DNA of 29,791 nt from JAHJQQ01 sp041739295 (GCA_041739295.1 JBGSOE010000252.1:1-29791), one strand, 5' to 3'; shown: positions 1-9,346, numbered from the stretch's first letter. Made by a program: numbers and translations. The notes: generated by a model from the sequence alone, not told the origin.

Positions 1-3000
1 ACAGTTGAGTAATGCCCGGATCACACGCACATTGTCACCTACGCTCAGTGTCGAACAGTTGGTGATAGAGGATAGTGGCGCTCAATTCAGGGTGGATATC
101 AGTGCGCTCCAGATTCAATTCAGTGCGCTAAAACTATTCCAGGGGAAGCTGGATATTCCGTTTCTGAAGGTGGGCGATTCCAGTGTCACCCTTTTAAAAA
201 ATACACCTGACATCGATTCATCGACGCAAGCAGCTAAGGTTAGCAAGCCTAAATTCCCGCCATTACGCTTCAAGCCAATACTTCATCATGTTGAGCTTGG
301 AAAACTCGCCCTGATTCGCGAAGGCGAGGAGGTGCATATACCTTCAATTAATGTAAACGAAATTAAGGTAAGCCTGGATCACGATGCGGATACGCCATCC
401 CTGACGGCACAGGTCAACTCGGCGGGTGATATTTTCGATATCGAGGTCGTGCTGCCAAAAATTCACGGTGCGTTACGAAAACAAGTGCTCGATATTGTGT
501 TGTCAGCAAGGAATTCGCGCAGCCATCTCAGTGCGAATGGACAGATTGGTTTAAAGGATTCACCTGCCAAAGTAGATGCAAGAATACGCCTCAGTGCCAA
601 CGATTTATCCAAGATATCTACCGGCGTTTCCGGTTTGGTGATACCCGGTACTATAACGGCGGACATGCAACTATCAGGGAGCGTTGATCAGCTTACGCTT
701 GGTGATCTTTCAGCGAACTGGAAAGAAAATGGTGACTCCGAACTTAAAATCACAGGTGGCATTGGAGATGTTTCCCGGCTTGAGGGTATGCAATTAAAGG
801 TGGTAGGGAAGATTGGCAAGGCTTCTTGGCTAAAGCCGGCCTTGCCTGAAAACATGGGCACTTTGGAGAGTGTTGATGTAGAGACTCAGATAGTCGGTTC
901 ATATGAGCAGTTTAGTTTTCGAGATTCTAATCTTCATGCAGTGAGCCAAGAGCAGCTTGATCTGACGCTGAAGGGGCAGGCTGATGTTATCCAAACAGAT
1001 GCTGGCTCGCAGTTCGGGGAAGCTGATCTGAAATTGGCCTTTTCGGCACCTACTACACATGCGGCGCGGGTGTTGCTGTTTGATCAAGTGCCGGAATTGG
1101 GCGCCATTATCGGTAACGCAAGCATACATGCTATCCAGGGTGTCTCTGCCTTGCAGGATATAGACGTTAGGACAAAGGATGCAGAGGGCATCGATGTTGA
1201 TGTGAGTGGCAGCATCGCGCGGATGCCACTGGATCCTAAGCAGCCTAATAGTGGATACGATCTTAATGTGGTAATGAAATCGACTAACACTGAGCTGATT
1301 GCCAAAAGGTTGGGTATAAAAGCGCCCTTATCTGGTCCATTGAATATAGCCTATCGGATTGAAGGCGATACTCAGGCATTGACGTTGAAACAGATCAATT
1401 TATCCGCAGGCGAGGCTAAGTCTCTGGAGATAGGTGTTCAGGGTGAATTGTTGTTCGGTGATTGGAGTATCGACGATCCACTGAAAAACGTCGACTTGAT
1501 GATCCAGGCAAGCAGTCGTGACACGAAATCGATTGGCTCACTGATGGGGCAGAAACTCCCAGAGTTTGGCGCACTCAATGCGAATGCGCGGCTATACACG
1601 GCTGATGGAAAGCACAAGATTGACGATTTAAGAATCCAGACCCGCAAAGATATGCCAGTGAATGTGATACTTACAGGATCTATCAGTGATATAAGATTGG
1701 TGCCGCAGATCGCGCTGCAAGGTATGCAGCTAAAGGTCAATGCCTCGGCGGCTGATTCAGCACGACTTAACGCAATATTTGAACTGCGAGACGAGATACC
1801 TGCGATTGGGCCATTCAAGGCAAGCGCAGTGATTACCGGAGATAACGAACAGCTAATTATTAAGGATGTGGTAGCGACTGCAGGCCAATCTAAGGCGCTT
1901 CTTGTCAATGCCAAAGGTAAGTTGGGTAGGCTGAGTGCAGCTGATCATTGGCATCCAAAAAACGCGGACTTGAATATTACTGCTACATCGTCCGACAGTA
2001 GCGCTTTTGCAAATACGCTCGGTTATCACACGCCACAGTTGGGCCCGATCATGGGGCAGGCCAAGATTAGTGGTAAGAATAACAGTTTAGGTATCGAATC
2101 TGCGCTCGTTCAGGTTGGTAACAAGGGAGCCCCCATTGCCGTGGCGACAGGCTTTATTGAAGACCTGTTCGGTGCTGGCAAGACGCGATGGGATGTGAAG
2201 TTGGACATGGATGGCCATACATTGGCAGCATTTGCCGATAAGCAAAAACTGCCTGATCTCGGCCCGCTCGTAGGCACCATGGTGATTGACAATAATGACG
2301 GTTCCTTGGGAATAAAGTCGCTTGATATCAAATCATCACAATCTGAATTGCTGAACATCGCAGTCAATGGTCGATTTGATGATTTCAAAAAACGTGAAAC
2401 ACTCTCATTTGATATGGACGTTAAGGCGCGAGATTTGCAGCTCGTCGGTGCATTGTTTGATCAAACCTGGCCCGCAATTGGCCCTGTCAAATTGAATAGC
2501 AGTATAAATAGCAAGTCGAAAGGGTCGGATGTTGTCGCCGCTCTAAGTGCGGGCGATCTTCAGGTCGACACCACAATCAGTACCAATTTTCACGCCGAAC
2601 CGCCTATCATCAATGGGAAAATAACAGCGCATGCGCTATTTCTCCCCGACCTGTTTGAGGAGACAGTCGAGATTGACAAGAAAGACACGCCAAAGAAAAG
2701 CAATCTATTCTCAACAACGCCTATGGATTTTGCCTGGCTGCGTAAAGCGGATTTAAATCTTACGGTTGATATACAGTCTTTCGACAAGAATAATTCTAAA
2801 TTGGAATCGGCGCAGATTGTTATTGCACAAAAATCCGGGCATCTCACGATCAAGCCAGCGATATTGAACTATCCGAAGGGGAGATTGGATATTGGTATTG
2901 ATATTGACGCGAACAAACCACCGCAATTTAATTTCACTGCCAAAGGTAATAATTTGAACCCATGGCAAACGCTAGATATTCAGCAGTCTAGTAATGATTT

Positions 3001-3583
3001 CGATACTGATCTTGATATCGATGTAACTATAAAGACATCGGGTGAAAGCCAGCATGATTTGGCAGCCAACGCCAATGGTAACATCTATATGAACATGGTA
3101 AATGGCAAGATGCGCCGAGAACTAGTGGATCTGGTATTTGTCGATGTCGTTGGCTGGACGATTGGCAAGACAGCCCGTGATAAATATTACGATATCGATT
3201 GCGGCGTGGCGGATTATTCTGTCGAGGATGGTGTGTTGAAAACGAACGCTTTGCTATTGGATAGCAAGAATATTGCGATTAGTGGCGATGGAACCATCGA
3301 CTTGGCGCAGGAAAAAATTGACGTTGTCCTGTTGCCTAAAAAGAAATCCAGGCTGATATCTAGAGCGGATCCAGTGAAGATAACCGGTTCACTTACTAAT
3401 CCTACCGTGAGCGCAATTCCCTGGAAATCGGCCGCTGCGACTTATGGAAGTATGGTGTTCGCGCCCTATATATTTGTTGGCATCACGGCTGTGGATTATA
3501 TCTCTAGTGCGATAGGGATTGGGTCAGATAAGCCATCTCCCTGTCTTGAATATGAGAAGCGAAATAAATCGCGCTTTGAATAA
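1..3583 (+). CDS. AsmA-family protein, N-terminus outside window
   Basis: The reading frame is open from the window edge to TAA at 3581-3583, about 1190 residues. The first possible start in view (TTG at 5) has no ribosome binding site and no signal anchor follows it, so the true start lies upstream. The protein is a long series of beta-rich repeats carrying recurring phrases such as LPDLGPLVG, VPELGAIIG and TPQLGPIMG, typical of large AsmA/TamB-like proteins with a repeating beta-groove architecture. The C-terminal 200 residues hold the AsmA_2-like segment (MVNGKMRRELVDLVFVDV, then a dense run ending in a conserved SPCLEYEK motif). AsmA-like proteins are anchored in the inner membrane, span the periplasm and are implicated in lipid transport to the outer membrane; that role is known for relatives and inferred here. 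The stop codon lies directly against a miniature repeat element. Many Asp-Ile and Lys codons give it lower GC than its neighbours. Confidence 0.85.
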   Translation, partial: QLSNARITRTLSPTLSVEQLVIEDSGAQFRVDISALQIQFSALKLFQGKLDIPFLKVGDSSVTLLKNTPDIDSSTQAAKVSKPKFPPLRFKPILHHVELGKLALIREGEEVHIPSINVNEIKVSLDHDADTPSLTAQVNSAGDIFDIEVVLPKIHGALRKQVLDIVLSARNSRSHLSANGQIGLKDSPAKVDARIRLSANDLSKISTGVSGLVIPGTITADMQLSGSVDQLTLGDLSANWKENGDSELKITGGIGDVSRLEGMQLKVVGKIGKASWLKPALPENMGTLESVDVETQIVGSYEQFSFRDSNLHAVSQEQLDLTLKGQADVIQTDAGSQFGEADLKLAFSAPTTHAARVLLFDQVPELGAIIGNASIHAIQGVSALQDIDVRTKDAEGIDVDVSGSIARMPLDPKQPNSGYDLNVVMKSTNTELIAKRLGIKAPLSGPLNIAYRIEGDTQALTLKQINLSAGEAKSLEIGVQGELLFGDWSIDDPLKNVDLMIQASSRDTKSIGSLMGQKLPEFGALNANARLYTADGKHKIDDLRIQTRKDMPVNVILTGSISDIRLVPQIALQGMQLKVNASAADSARLNAIFELRDEIPAIGPFKASAVITGDNEQLIIKDVVATAGQSKALLVNAKGKLGRLSAADHWHPKNADLNITATSSDSSAFANTLGYHTPQLGPIMGQAKISGKNNSLGIESALVQVGNKGAPIAVATGFIEDLFGAGKTRWDVKLDMDGHTLAAFADKQKLPDLGPLVGTMVIDNNDGSLGIKSLDIKSSQSELLNIAVNGRFDDFKKRETLSFDMDVKARDLQLVGALFDQTWPAIGPVKLNSSINSKSKGSDVVAALSAGDLQVDTTISTNFHAEPPIINGKITAHALFLPDLFEETVEIDKKDTPKKSNLFSTTPMDFAWLRKADLNLTVDIQSFDKNNSKLESAQIVIAQKSGHLTIKPAILNYPKGRLDIGIDIDANKPPQFNFTAKGNNLNPWQTLDIQQSSNDFDTDLDIDVTIKTSGESQHDLAANANGNIYMNMVNGKMRRELVDLVFVDVVGWTIGKTARDKYYDIDCGVADYSVEDGVLKTNALLLDSKNIAISGDGTIDLAQEKIDVVLLPKKKSRLISRADPVKITGSLTNPTVSAIPWKSAAATYGSMVFAPYIFVGITAVDYISSAIGIGSDKPSPCLEYEKRNKSRFE

Positions 3584-3584
3584 A

Positions 3585-3801
3585 GGAACCTCTGATTAAT
3601 TTGATCAAGCGAGCAGCTGCAAGGCGCGGACAGGTGACTCGACGCGAAGCGGAGGGAACGGCGCCAGCCGGCCCGAAGGGCGAGGTGCGTAGCACAGAGT
3701 AACAAACGGAGTTTACACGGCGTCTGCCGCTTCCCGGCCCCATATTTTGAGCCCGGCTGCAACGCGGCAGATGCCGCTTCAGCGAATGAATCAGAGGTTC
3801 C
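3585..3801. repeat. Family 1 miniature inverted-repeat element, copy 1
   Basis: A 217-bp element begins GGAACCTCTGATTAAT (3585) and ends with the inverted copy ATCAGAGGTTCC (to 3801). It starts 1 nt after the AsmA stop codon, with TAA at 3581-3583 and TAA at 3802-3804 as possible remnants of a target duplication. The first ~130 bp match the reverse complement of copy 3 (21085-21289). The right part (TTTTGAGCCCGGCTGCAA, then GCGGCAGATGCCGCTTCAGC) matches copy 2 (15229-15369). It holds no convincing gene. Terminal inverted repeats without a transposase fit a MITE mobilised in trans by an IS; an IS5-like source is a guess from the YTAR-type duplication of copy 2. Confidence 0.8.
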
Positions 3802-3935
3802 TAACGTGGGAGTCCGGTGAATAACGTGGGCACCTCGCTGCCTGAAATGTAATCGAGTGAACATTCTGTAGCATTACAAATACGCACTCTGGATATTATT
3901 CGGCACATTCCTTTCAATCCAGGGCGTTGCTCTCT

Positions 3936-5276
3936 TCAGGCAATCACGTAGTTGTAGGCGAGTCCCAGTGCAGCACAACTACCGATGACCTTCAGAATAT
4001 CCAGCTTATATTCCCATAGCGCGATGAAGGCGCCGATGGAAATCAATGCGGCATGCCATTGAAATTCACCAGCAAATGGTGTGGCGTCTGTGCCTTGCGG
4101 CCAGAGAACATGCCAGGCGAAGAACAGGGCGAGATTGATCACGACGCCGACGACAGCTGCGGTGATGCCGGTCAGAGGTGCCGTGAATTTCAGGTCGCCA
4201 TGCGTAGCTTCTACTAAGGGTGCGCCCGCCAGTATGAACAAATAGCCGGGCAGGAAGGTGAAAAAAGTCGCAACGGCAGCACCCATAACGCCACCCCAGA
4301 ACAGCGCATCCGGGCCGAAGATCGACTGCGTCCAGCCACCCATGAAGCCTACGAATGCAACCACCATGATGAGTGGCCCCGGTGTGGTTTCACCTAGCGC
4401 CAGACCGTCGATCATCTGTGTGCCAGTTAACCACTGATACTGTTCGACTCCACCTTGATAGACGTAAGGCAGTACGGCATAGGCACCACCGAACGTGACC
4501 ATCGCAGCCTTGGTGAAAAACTCGCCCATGTCACTCAGTGTGCCAGCGGGCAGCGCGAGGTAGCCTGCGAGCCCAAGTGCGACAAACAGGGTGATCAATA
4601 TAATGAGTCTGCCGGCGCGAAATTTCGTATGTGCGGGCGGTGGTGTGTCATCGTCAATGAGTGCTGGCCCATAGTTTATGTTAGAAGCGCCATGACCGCC
4701 GCCGACTATGAACTTGTCAGGTGCAACACGCCCGCCGATGAAGCCGAGGATGCCCGCGCATAACACGATGTAGGGAAAGGGTACATGAAAGACGAAGATG
4801 GCCAGGAACGAAGTTGCGGAAAATGCCCAGAGCACATTATTCTTCAGTGCGCGCGAGCCAATTCGCCAGGCGGCGAATAGCACAATTGCCACTACCGCGG
4901 GCTTGATGCCGGCAAAGACACCCTGCACGAAGCTGATATTACCGAAGGCAACATAAATCCAGGTGAGTCCGATGAGGATAAACAGAGACGGCAAGAGGAA
5001 CAATGTGCCTGCGACGATGCCACCCCAACTGCGGTGTAGCAACCATCCAATATAGATAGCGAGTTGCTGAGCTTCCGGCCCTGGTAACAGCATGCAGTAG
5101 TTAAGGGCATGCAGGAATCGGCGCTCGGAAATCCAACGGCGTTTCTCCACCAGTTCCTGATGCATCATGGATATCTGTCCGGCAGGTCCGCCGAAACTGA
5201 TGAAGCCAAGTTTCAGCCAATATCTGAAGGCCTCCCAGAAGGTAGGGTGGGCAGGTCTTTCGAGCGATGCAGTCAT
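3936..5276 (-). CDS. chrA: ChrA-type chromate efflux transporter
   Basis: This 446-residue membrane protein has the two-fold internal duplication of the CHR family. The N-terminal half carries SFGGPAGQISMMH (about residues 27-39) and LLPGPEAQQLAIYIGW (about 63-78). The C-terminal half repeats the pattern as TFGGAYAVLPYVYQGG and TTPGPLIMVVAFVGF. Around ten hydrophobic segments fill the rest, as expected for a long-chain (bidomain) ChrA, which exports chromate across the inner membrane and gives chromate resistance. The start ATG at 5276 follows the chrB stop by only 2 nt, so the genes are cotranscribed, probably with translational coupling. The first 12 residues are polar and followed by the conserved FWEAFRYWLKLGF start of the domain, supporting this start. 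Substrate is inferred from family and from the chrB partner. Confidence 0.93.
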   Translation of the reverse strand: MTASLERPAHPTFWEAFRYWLKLGFISFGGPAGQISMMHQELVEKRRWISERRFLHALNYCMLLPGPEAQQLAIYIGWLLHRSWGGIVAGTLFLLPSLFILIGLTWIYVAFGNISFVQGVFAGIKPAVVAIVLFAAWRIGSRALKNNVLWAFSATSFLAIFVFHVPFPYIVLCAGILGFIGGRVAPDKFIVGGGHGASNINYGPALIDDDTPPPAHTKFRAGRLIILITLFVALGLAGYLALPAGTLSDMGEFFTKAAMVTFGGAYAVLPYVYQGGVEQYQWLTGTQMIDGLALGETTPGPLIMVVAFVGFMGGWTQSIFGPDALFWGGVMGAAVATFFTFLPGYLFILAGAPLVEATHGDLKFTAPLTGITAAVVGVVINLALFFAWHVLWPQGTDATPFAGEFQWHAALISIGAFIALWEYKLDILKVIGSCAALGLAYNYVIA

Positions 5277-5278
5277 TG

Positions 5279-6226
5279 TTAGTTATCCACCTGCTGAATG
5301 CCGAGATATAGATCATCAAACAATTGGCTTGCCTCTTGCAGCAAGCTGTCATCGTCTGTTGTGCGTGCGCAGATACCCTTGAGCAGGCGTTCCACACCAG
5401 CGGCCTCAGGAACTGGTAGGCCGCCAACATCGAGGTAATGCACGATCTGCGCGAAACGTTGCAGTGCGGAATTTTGATTCAGCCCGAAACTAGCCAAGAG
5501 GTTTTCGAACGTGACCAACAATCCAGTCGGGCTTTCCACATGCGTGAAGGTCGCGCCATCGAAGTCGAAACCTAGCGCATCAAGTGGACAATCGTTGGGC
5601 GTATCAAGCCAGGCAAAACGTGCCTCGGGGTCGATGAAACGACGGATCAGCCACGCCGAGCAGACGCGGTCTACCCACAGACCTTTGCGTGTTGCCCATA
5701 ACCGAGCGCTGAATTCAGCCGTGTTGCGTGGTAGCACGCTTCCGGCTTTACCAGTGGGCTCGTCAGGCGAGATCGCTGCTGCAAGACGAGATTCGAGGTC
5801 GATTAGTAGCGTGTCGAGTTGGCGCTGCGCCTCACTGGGGAAAAAATCGATATCACGGAGTGCGATGTATGCATTGCGGAGTTTGCGGATCTGCCGATTC
5901 AGATCCGTGATGGTGGATGTTTGGAAGGCCGCGCCGCAGGAGGTAATGTCATCGGCCAGCTTGCGGTACTCCGCAGTGCGGTCGAACAGTGTCGTAAACG
6001 GGTAGTCAGCGTGCCCGGTGATGTCGAGGAGGTAGGCTGTCCCACCCGAGTCACCGACATCCTGTTCCACTTTTTTTAGGGTTACAGTGGTGTCCTCGGT
6101 TGCAGGTATCAGGTAGACCCCGTCCCGCAACACTGCCGCACCACTTGCTTTGAGCGCGCGCCAAGCACGCATCCGGGCCGTGGCGTTTTCGGTGGGCAGA
6201 GATATTACGAGTAAGAGCCATGTCAT
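5279..6226 (-). CDS. chrB: ChrB family chromate-responsive regulator
   Basis: A 315-residue protein with the two-part ChrB layout. The N-terminal part (MTWLLLVISLPTENATARMR to about residue 160) resembles the PaaX/ChrB N-terminal domain. The C-terminal ChrB domain begins at about residue 175 with RLWATRKGLWVDRVCSAWLI and continues through RFIDPEARFAWLDTP, FTFENLL-type residues and FAQIVHYLDVGG. In characterised systems ChrB represses the chr operon and releases DNA when chromate is present; that function is taken from the family. Its gene lies 2 nt upstream of chrA in the same operon. The start ATG at 6226 leaves no strong Shine-Dalgarno sequence, but the conserved N-terminal start TWLLLVISLP fixes it. 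The promoter side is extremely AT-rich and contains matched palindromes. Confidence 0.92.
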   Translation of the reverse strand: MTWLLLVISLPTENATARMRAWRALKASGAAVLRDGVYLIPATEDTTVTLKKVEQDVGDSGGTAYLLDITGHADYPFTTLFDRTAEYRKLADDITSCGAAFQTSTITDLNRQIRKLRNAYIALRDIDFFPSEAQRQLDTLLIDLESRLAAAISPDEPTGKAGSVLPRNTAEFSARLWATRKGLWVDRVCSAWLIRRFIDPEARFAWLDTPNDCPLDALGFDFDGATFTHVESPTGLLVTFENLLASFGLNQNSALQRFAQIVHYLDVGGLPVPEAAGVERLLKGICARTTDDDSLLQEASQLFDDLYLGIQQVDN

Positions 6227-6588
6227 TATATGTCGATCTTACTACAATATGTAGAATATATTACATATATTTATTGGCGGCTTTCCAGTCCTGCATAAAT
6301 TTTCAAAAATAGCATATATCATTATGTAATATATGATAATAATACTAAAGACATACATTCTGGTGTGCCTGAGGAAACACGTGCTTCTGTCAGGTTTTGG
6401 TACCAGATCTCGCTGGATATACTGTTACGTGCGAGCCGGTATCAAGTCTGGATGCGATATTCAGAAACGGCGCAAATAGGTCGCTAATATCCCAGCGTGG
6501 GGCTATGAAATGATTTGTCTGGGCAGATTCTGTACTGCTGGATTGAACGTCCATCAATCGCACCAAGGTGTCGGCGAGAGCAATATCA
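6227..6588. promoter_or_regulatory. Divergent chrB / HD-GYP intergenic region with candidate ChrB operators
   Basis: The 362-nt gap separates two divergent genes. Close to chrB it is very AT-rich. The 12-mer ATATATTACATA at 6256-6267 recurs exactly, in opposite orientation, at 6323-6334. A separate palindrome CTACA-ATA-TGTAG sits at 6242-6254, and TATCAT-N10-ATGATA at 6317-6338 overlaps the second 12-mer. Paired inverted sites 67 bp apart, next to the start of an autoregulated repressor gene, are what a ChrB operator region should look like. The ChrB link is inference. From 6340 to 6588 I see no further clear structure; this part should contain the promoter of the HD-GYP gene. Confidence 0.5.
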
Positions 6589-7839
6589 ATGGCAAGTGTA
6601 AAAATTCAAATAAGCGCCAAACATCTGAAACTAGGTATGTTCGTTGCGGAGCTGGATAGACCCTGGCTGGGCACCCCGTTTCTGTTTCAAGGGTTCCGCC
6701 TCCGTACCATTGATGAAATCGAAAAGATTCAATCACTCTGCGACAGTGTTCTTGTAGATCCCGAAAAAAGCGCCAAGACACCTTTGGCATATACTCAGCA
6801 ATCAGCGCCAGACAAGGATAAGAAGCGCCAGCATTACGATATGTCGGCGTCATTTGAAGATGAAATTCTTGCGGCCAATGAGATCAGGGCAGATACAGAA
6901 ACTTGTTTGGATAATGTCTTTGATGACGTAACCAGCGGCCGGATGATTGACCTGGTCAGCGTGAAACGCGTCGTCAGCGATACCGTGGACGGTATTCTGC
7001 GCAACCCCGATGCGCATGTGTCACTGACACAACTTAAAGATTGGGATCACTACACCGCGCAGCATTCCATCAATGTATGCATCCTGGCCTTGGCATTCGC
7101 CAGACATGTAGGGTTGCCGCGGAATGAAATGGAGATGTTGGGTGCGGGTGCGCTACTCCATGACATCGGTAAATTGAAAACTCCGCACGAAGTACTGAAC
7201 AAACCAGACAAGTTAACGGAAACTGAATACAAAATCATGCAGTCTCATCCTGTGCATGGCAGAGAATTGCTTGCAAACAAATATGGTTTACCACATCAAG
7301 TCGCCGATATGGCATTTTCACACCATGAGCGTATCGCAGGCGGTGGTTATCCGCGTGGTCTCACTGGTACACAGATATCGGTATGGAGCAAGATGGTTGC
7401 CATTGTGGATGTCTATGATGCGATCACCAGCGACCGCTGTTATCACAAGGGTATGTCGCCTACCGAAGCCCTCACCAAAATGTATGGCTGGCGCGTAAAA
7501 GATTTTGATGTCGATCTGCTCGAGAAATTTATTCAGTGCGTCGGTATCTACCCGGTCGGAACCTTGGTTGAGTTGACGAGTGGCGAAGTCGGTATTGTGA
7601 TTTCCGTGAACACCACAAGTCGCCTGAAGCCAAAAATTAATCTGATTCTAAATGAGAAAAAACAGCTCTATTTCCCTGCTCGGATAGTGAATCTAGAAGA
7701 CTTCAAGACAAATGATCCCAGTAATGCCTATGCCATCCGGGATGTATTGGCGCCTGGAGCATACGGCATCAGTATCCGTGAGCATTTGGCACCTATTCAA
7801 TCGGCAAAGGCGAAATTCATATTGCCAGAATCTGCGTAA
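6589..7839 (+). CDS. HD-GYP domain cyclic-di-GMP phosphodiesterase with DUF3391 N-terminus
   Basis: With the ATG at 6589 the protein has 416 residues. An in-frame GTG at 6568 adds seven residues but lacks a better ribosome site, and the DUF3391 start (VKIQISAKHLKLGMFVAELD) fits the ATG. Residues 1-125 form the DUF3391-like domain. The HD-GYP domain follows from about 150, with HDIGK at 191-195, HPVHG at 220-224, HHERIAGGGYP at 245-255, and DVYDAITSDRCYHKGM. The HD pair, the HHE motif and the GYP motif are all intact, so hydrolysis of cyclic-di-GMP is likely. A short C-terminal segment (about 310-416) of beta character follows. It sits alone between the chr operon and a methyltransferase gene; it would act on biofilm, motility or exopolysaccharide control, but no target is visible nearby. 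Confidence 0.92.
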   Translation: MASVKIQISAKHLKLGMFVAELDRPWLGTPFLFQGFRLRTIDEIEKIQSLCDSVLVDPEKSAKTPLAYTQQSAPDKDKKRQHYDMSASFEDEILAANEIRADTETCLDNVFDDVTSGRMIDLVSVKRVVSDTVDGILRNPDAHVSLTQLKDWDHYTAQHSINVCILALAFARHVGLPRNEMEMLGAGALLHDIGKLKTPHEVLNKPDKLTETEYKIMQSHPVHGRELLANKYGLPHQVADMAFSHHERIAGGGYPRGLTGTQISVWSKMVAIVDVYDAITSDRCYHKGMSPTEALTKMYGWRVKDFDVDLLEKFIQCVGIYPVGTLVELTSGEVGIVISVNTTSRLKPKINLILNEKKQLYFPARIVNLEDFKTNDPSNAYAIRDVLAPGAYGISIREHLAPIQSAKAKFILPESA

Positions 7840-8046
7840 GATCCTGAATATACGTTGTAGTATCCCCTTCGTTACATAGTAGATATATCCCTCTCTTTCC
7901 GTTCTTCTCATTCACTGACTACTCATCTCGATGGTGCAAGATGATCGGTTGTGCGAGTGTGTCATCAATGCCAATATTGCATCTGCCTTCTGAGGTTTCG
8001 GGTATTCACGCGCTGTAACTAAGAACAGAGATAATTGAGGTAGGGG

Positions 8047-9249
8047 ATGAGTGCTACTCGCAATATTGCGTTAGAAATAGCCTTGTGCTGGAGTAGTGGG
8101 CAAGCAACGCATTTTGATCGCCGATATTTCGATAAGATAAATCTTTGGAGAGATTATTTTCCTCGGGATCTTGGCGAATGCCTTAATTCGGCTGAACCAG
8201 GAGATGTCATCGCGATGAATGTCGCCGCCGGTGAATTGGTGCAGCCGTTTGATCGTGGACTGATCCAAAGGATTAAGCGCCATCAATTCAAAACACAGCC
8301 GCGACCAGGTATGAATATCGAGCCGAGGGTAGGGCGTTTTTACCCCGGTACCTTCTTTGATACGGCGCTGTTTTTTCGCGGTGATAACAGGACTGCACGA
8401 ATTCGCGCAGCCGATGCCGAAAATCTCGAGGTTGACTTCAATAACCCCTTCGCATGCTACACCGCGCAGATAGAAGCAAGAGTGGTTAGAGACCTTGGTA
8501 CCAGCGCGGATCGTGGTGGGCGTTGTAACGATGTTGTCCAGGAGATTGTCGCGCGTGGTCCAGGTATGCAAACATCGTTGCCAGATGTTGTGCCGGATTT
8601 TGTTTCCAGTGATACGTTCGCGCGACTCGATCCGCGTGATGACGCAGTGTTTTATCAGTCACCCAGATTGGTACAGCACATCGATACAGCCGCAGAGTCA
8701 CGTATCGCAGAAATCTATAGCCGTTTCCTGTACCCCGGTATGCGTGTCCTCGACCTCATGAGCAGCTGGCAGTCGCATCTCCCAGAACAAATTATCGATC
8801 TCCAGGTCACCGGACTGGGCATGAATGCGCAGGAGCTTGCAGAAAACCCGCGCTTGTCTGCGTCCGTTGTGCACGATTTGAATCGTCAACCGCAACTGCC
8901 TTTCGAAACTGCATTGTTTGATGCGGTGATCTGCACGGTGTCGGTTGAATACCTGGTGCAGCCGATTGAGGTGTTCCGCGATATTGCACGGGTACTGAAA
9001 CCGGGCGCGCCGTTTGTTCTGACCTTTTCTGATCGCTGGTTTCCCACCAAGGCGATCGAGATATGGACCGATCTGCATCCATTTGAACGCATGGGTTTAG
9101 TGTTGGACTATTTCCGGCGTGCTGGTGGATTTGTTGATCTGGGTACCGAGTCGTTACGCGGCCTGCCGCGGCCTGAGGACGACCCCTATGCAGGCCAAAT
9201 GGCACACTCAGACCCAGTGTTTGCGGTGTGGGGTAGTCGTGAATCCTGA
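8047..9249 (+). CDS. Fusion of a SlyD-like FKBP domain with a class I methyltransferase-like domain
   Basis: This 400-residue protein has two parts. Residues 40-165 follow the SlyD/FKBP pattern: EPGDVIAMNVAAGE, then FDRGLIQRIKRHQF, GMNIEPRVG, and ENLEVDFNNPFA followed by IEARVV, matching the SlyD order (VGD, V-A-Y/E, LVQRVP-F, VGMRF, VDGNHPLAG, EVVAI). Residues 215-398 look like an SAM-dependent methyltransferase: MRVLDLMSSWQSHLP in place of motif I, GLGMNAQELAENP, VVHDLN, LPFETALFDAVICTVSVEYL, then IARVLKPGAPFVLTFSDR. The glycine-rich motif I is degenerate (no GxGxG), so catalysis is uncertain. The start has GAGG about 8 nt upstream. Substrate is unknown. The N-terminal assignment rests on pattern matching by eye and is less certain than the methyltransferase. 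Confidence 0.72.
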   Translation: MSATRNIALEIALCWSSGQATHFDRRYFDKINLWRDYFPRDLGECLNSAEPGDVIAMNVAAGELVQPFDRGLIQRIKRHQFKTQPRPGMNIEPRVGRFYPGTFFDTALFFRGDNRTARIRAADAENLEVDFNNPFACYTAQIEARVVRDLGTSADRGGRCNDVVQEIVARGPGMQTSLPDVVPDFVSSDTFARLDPRDDAVFYQSPRLVQHIDTAAESRIAEIYSRFLYPGMRVLDLMSSWQSHLPEQIIDLQVTGLGMNAQELAENPRLSASVVHDLNRQPQLPFETALFDAVICTVSVEYLVQPIEVFRDIARVLKPGAPFVLTFSDRWFPTKAIEIWTDLHPFERMGLVLDYFRRAGGFVDLGTESLRGLPRPEDDPYAGQMAHSDPVFAVWGSRES

Positions 9250-9277
9250 GTAGCTGATATCTAAAAGCCAATATAAT

Positions 9278-9346
9278 ATTGACTAATAAATCAATATATA
9301 GTAAAAGATAGCCTTTAATAGGCCATTAATTGATTAATTAGTCAAT
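9278..9346. promoter_or_regulatory. Paired hipBA operators
   Basis: Two 18-bp sites with ATTGA/TCAAT arms flank the hipB promoter: ATTGACTAATAAATCAAT at 9278-9295 and ATTGATTAATTAGTCAAT at 9329-9346. The second, read on the minus strand, differs from the first at one base. Their centres are 51 bp apart, close to five helical turns. The second site directly abuts the hipB ATG at 9347, and no Shine-Dalgarno sequence precedes that codon, so bound HipB would cover the promoter and the translation start. A small hairpin GCCT-TTAAT-AGGC lies between them (9311-9323). HipB autorepression through paired operators is known for the family; the assignment here is inference. Confidence 0.7.

Noticed and set aside
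1438..1914. A 158-codon minus-strand frame inside the AsmA-family gene
   Set aside because: It lies wholly within the repeating AsmA sequence and is rich in Ser/Ile/Pro as expected of an antisense shadow.
3496..3864. Minus-strand frames of 79-122 codons over the family 1 element
   Set aside because: They are created by the repeat itself and recur (with similar words) over copy 3; they do not look like genes.
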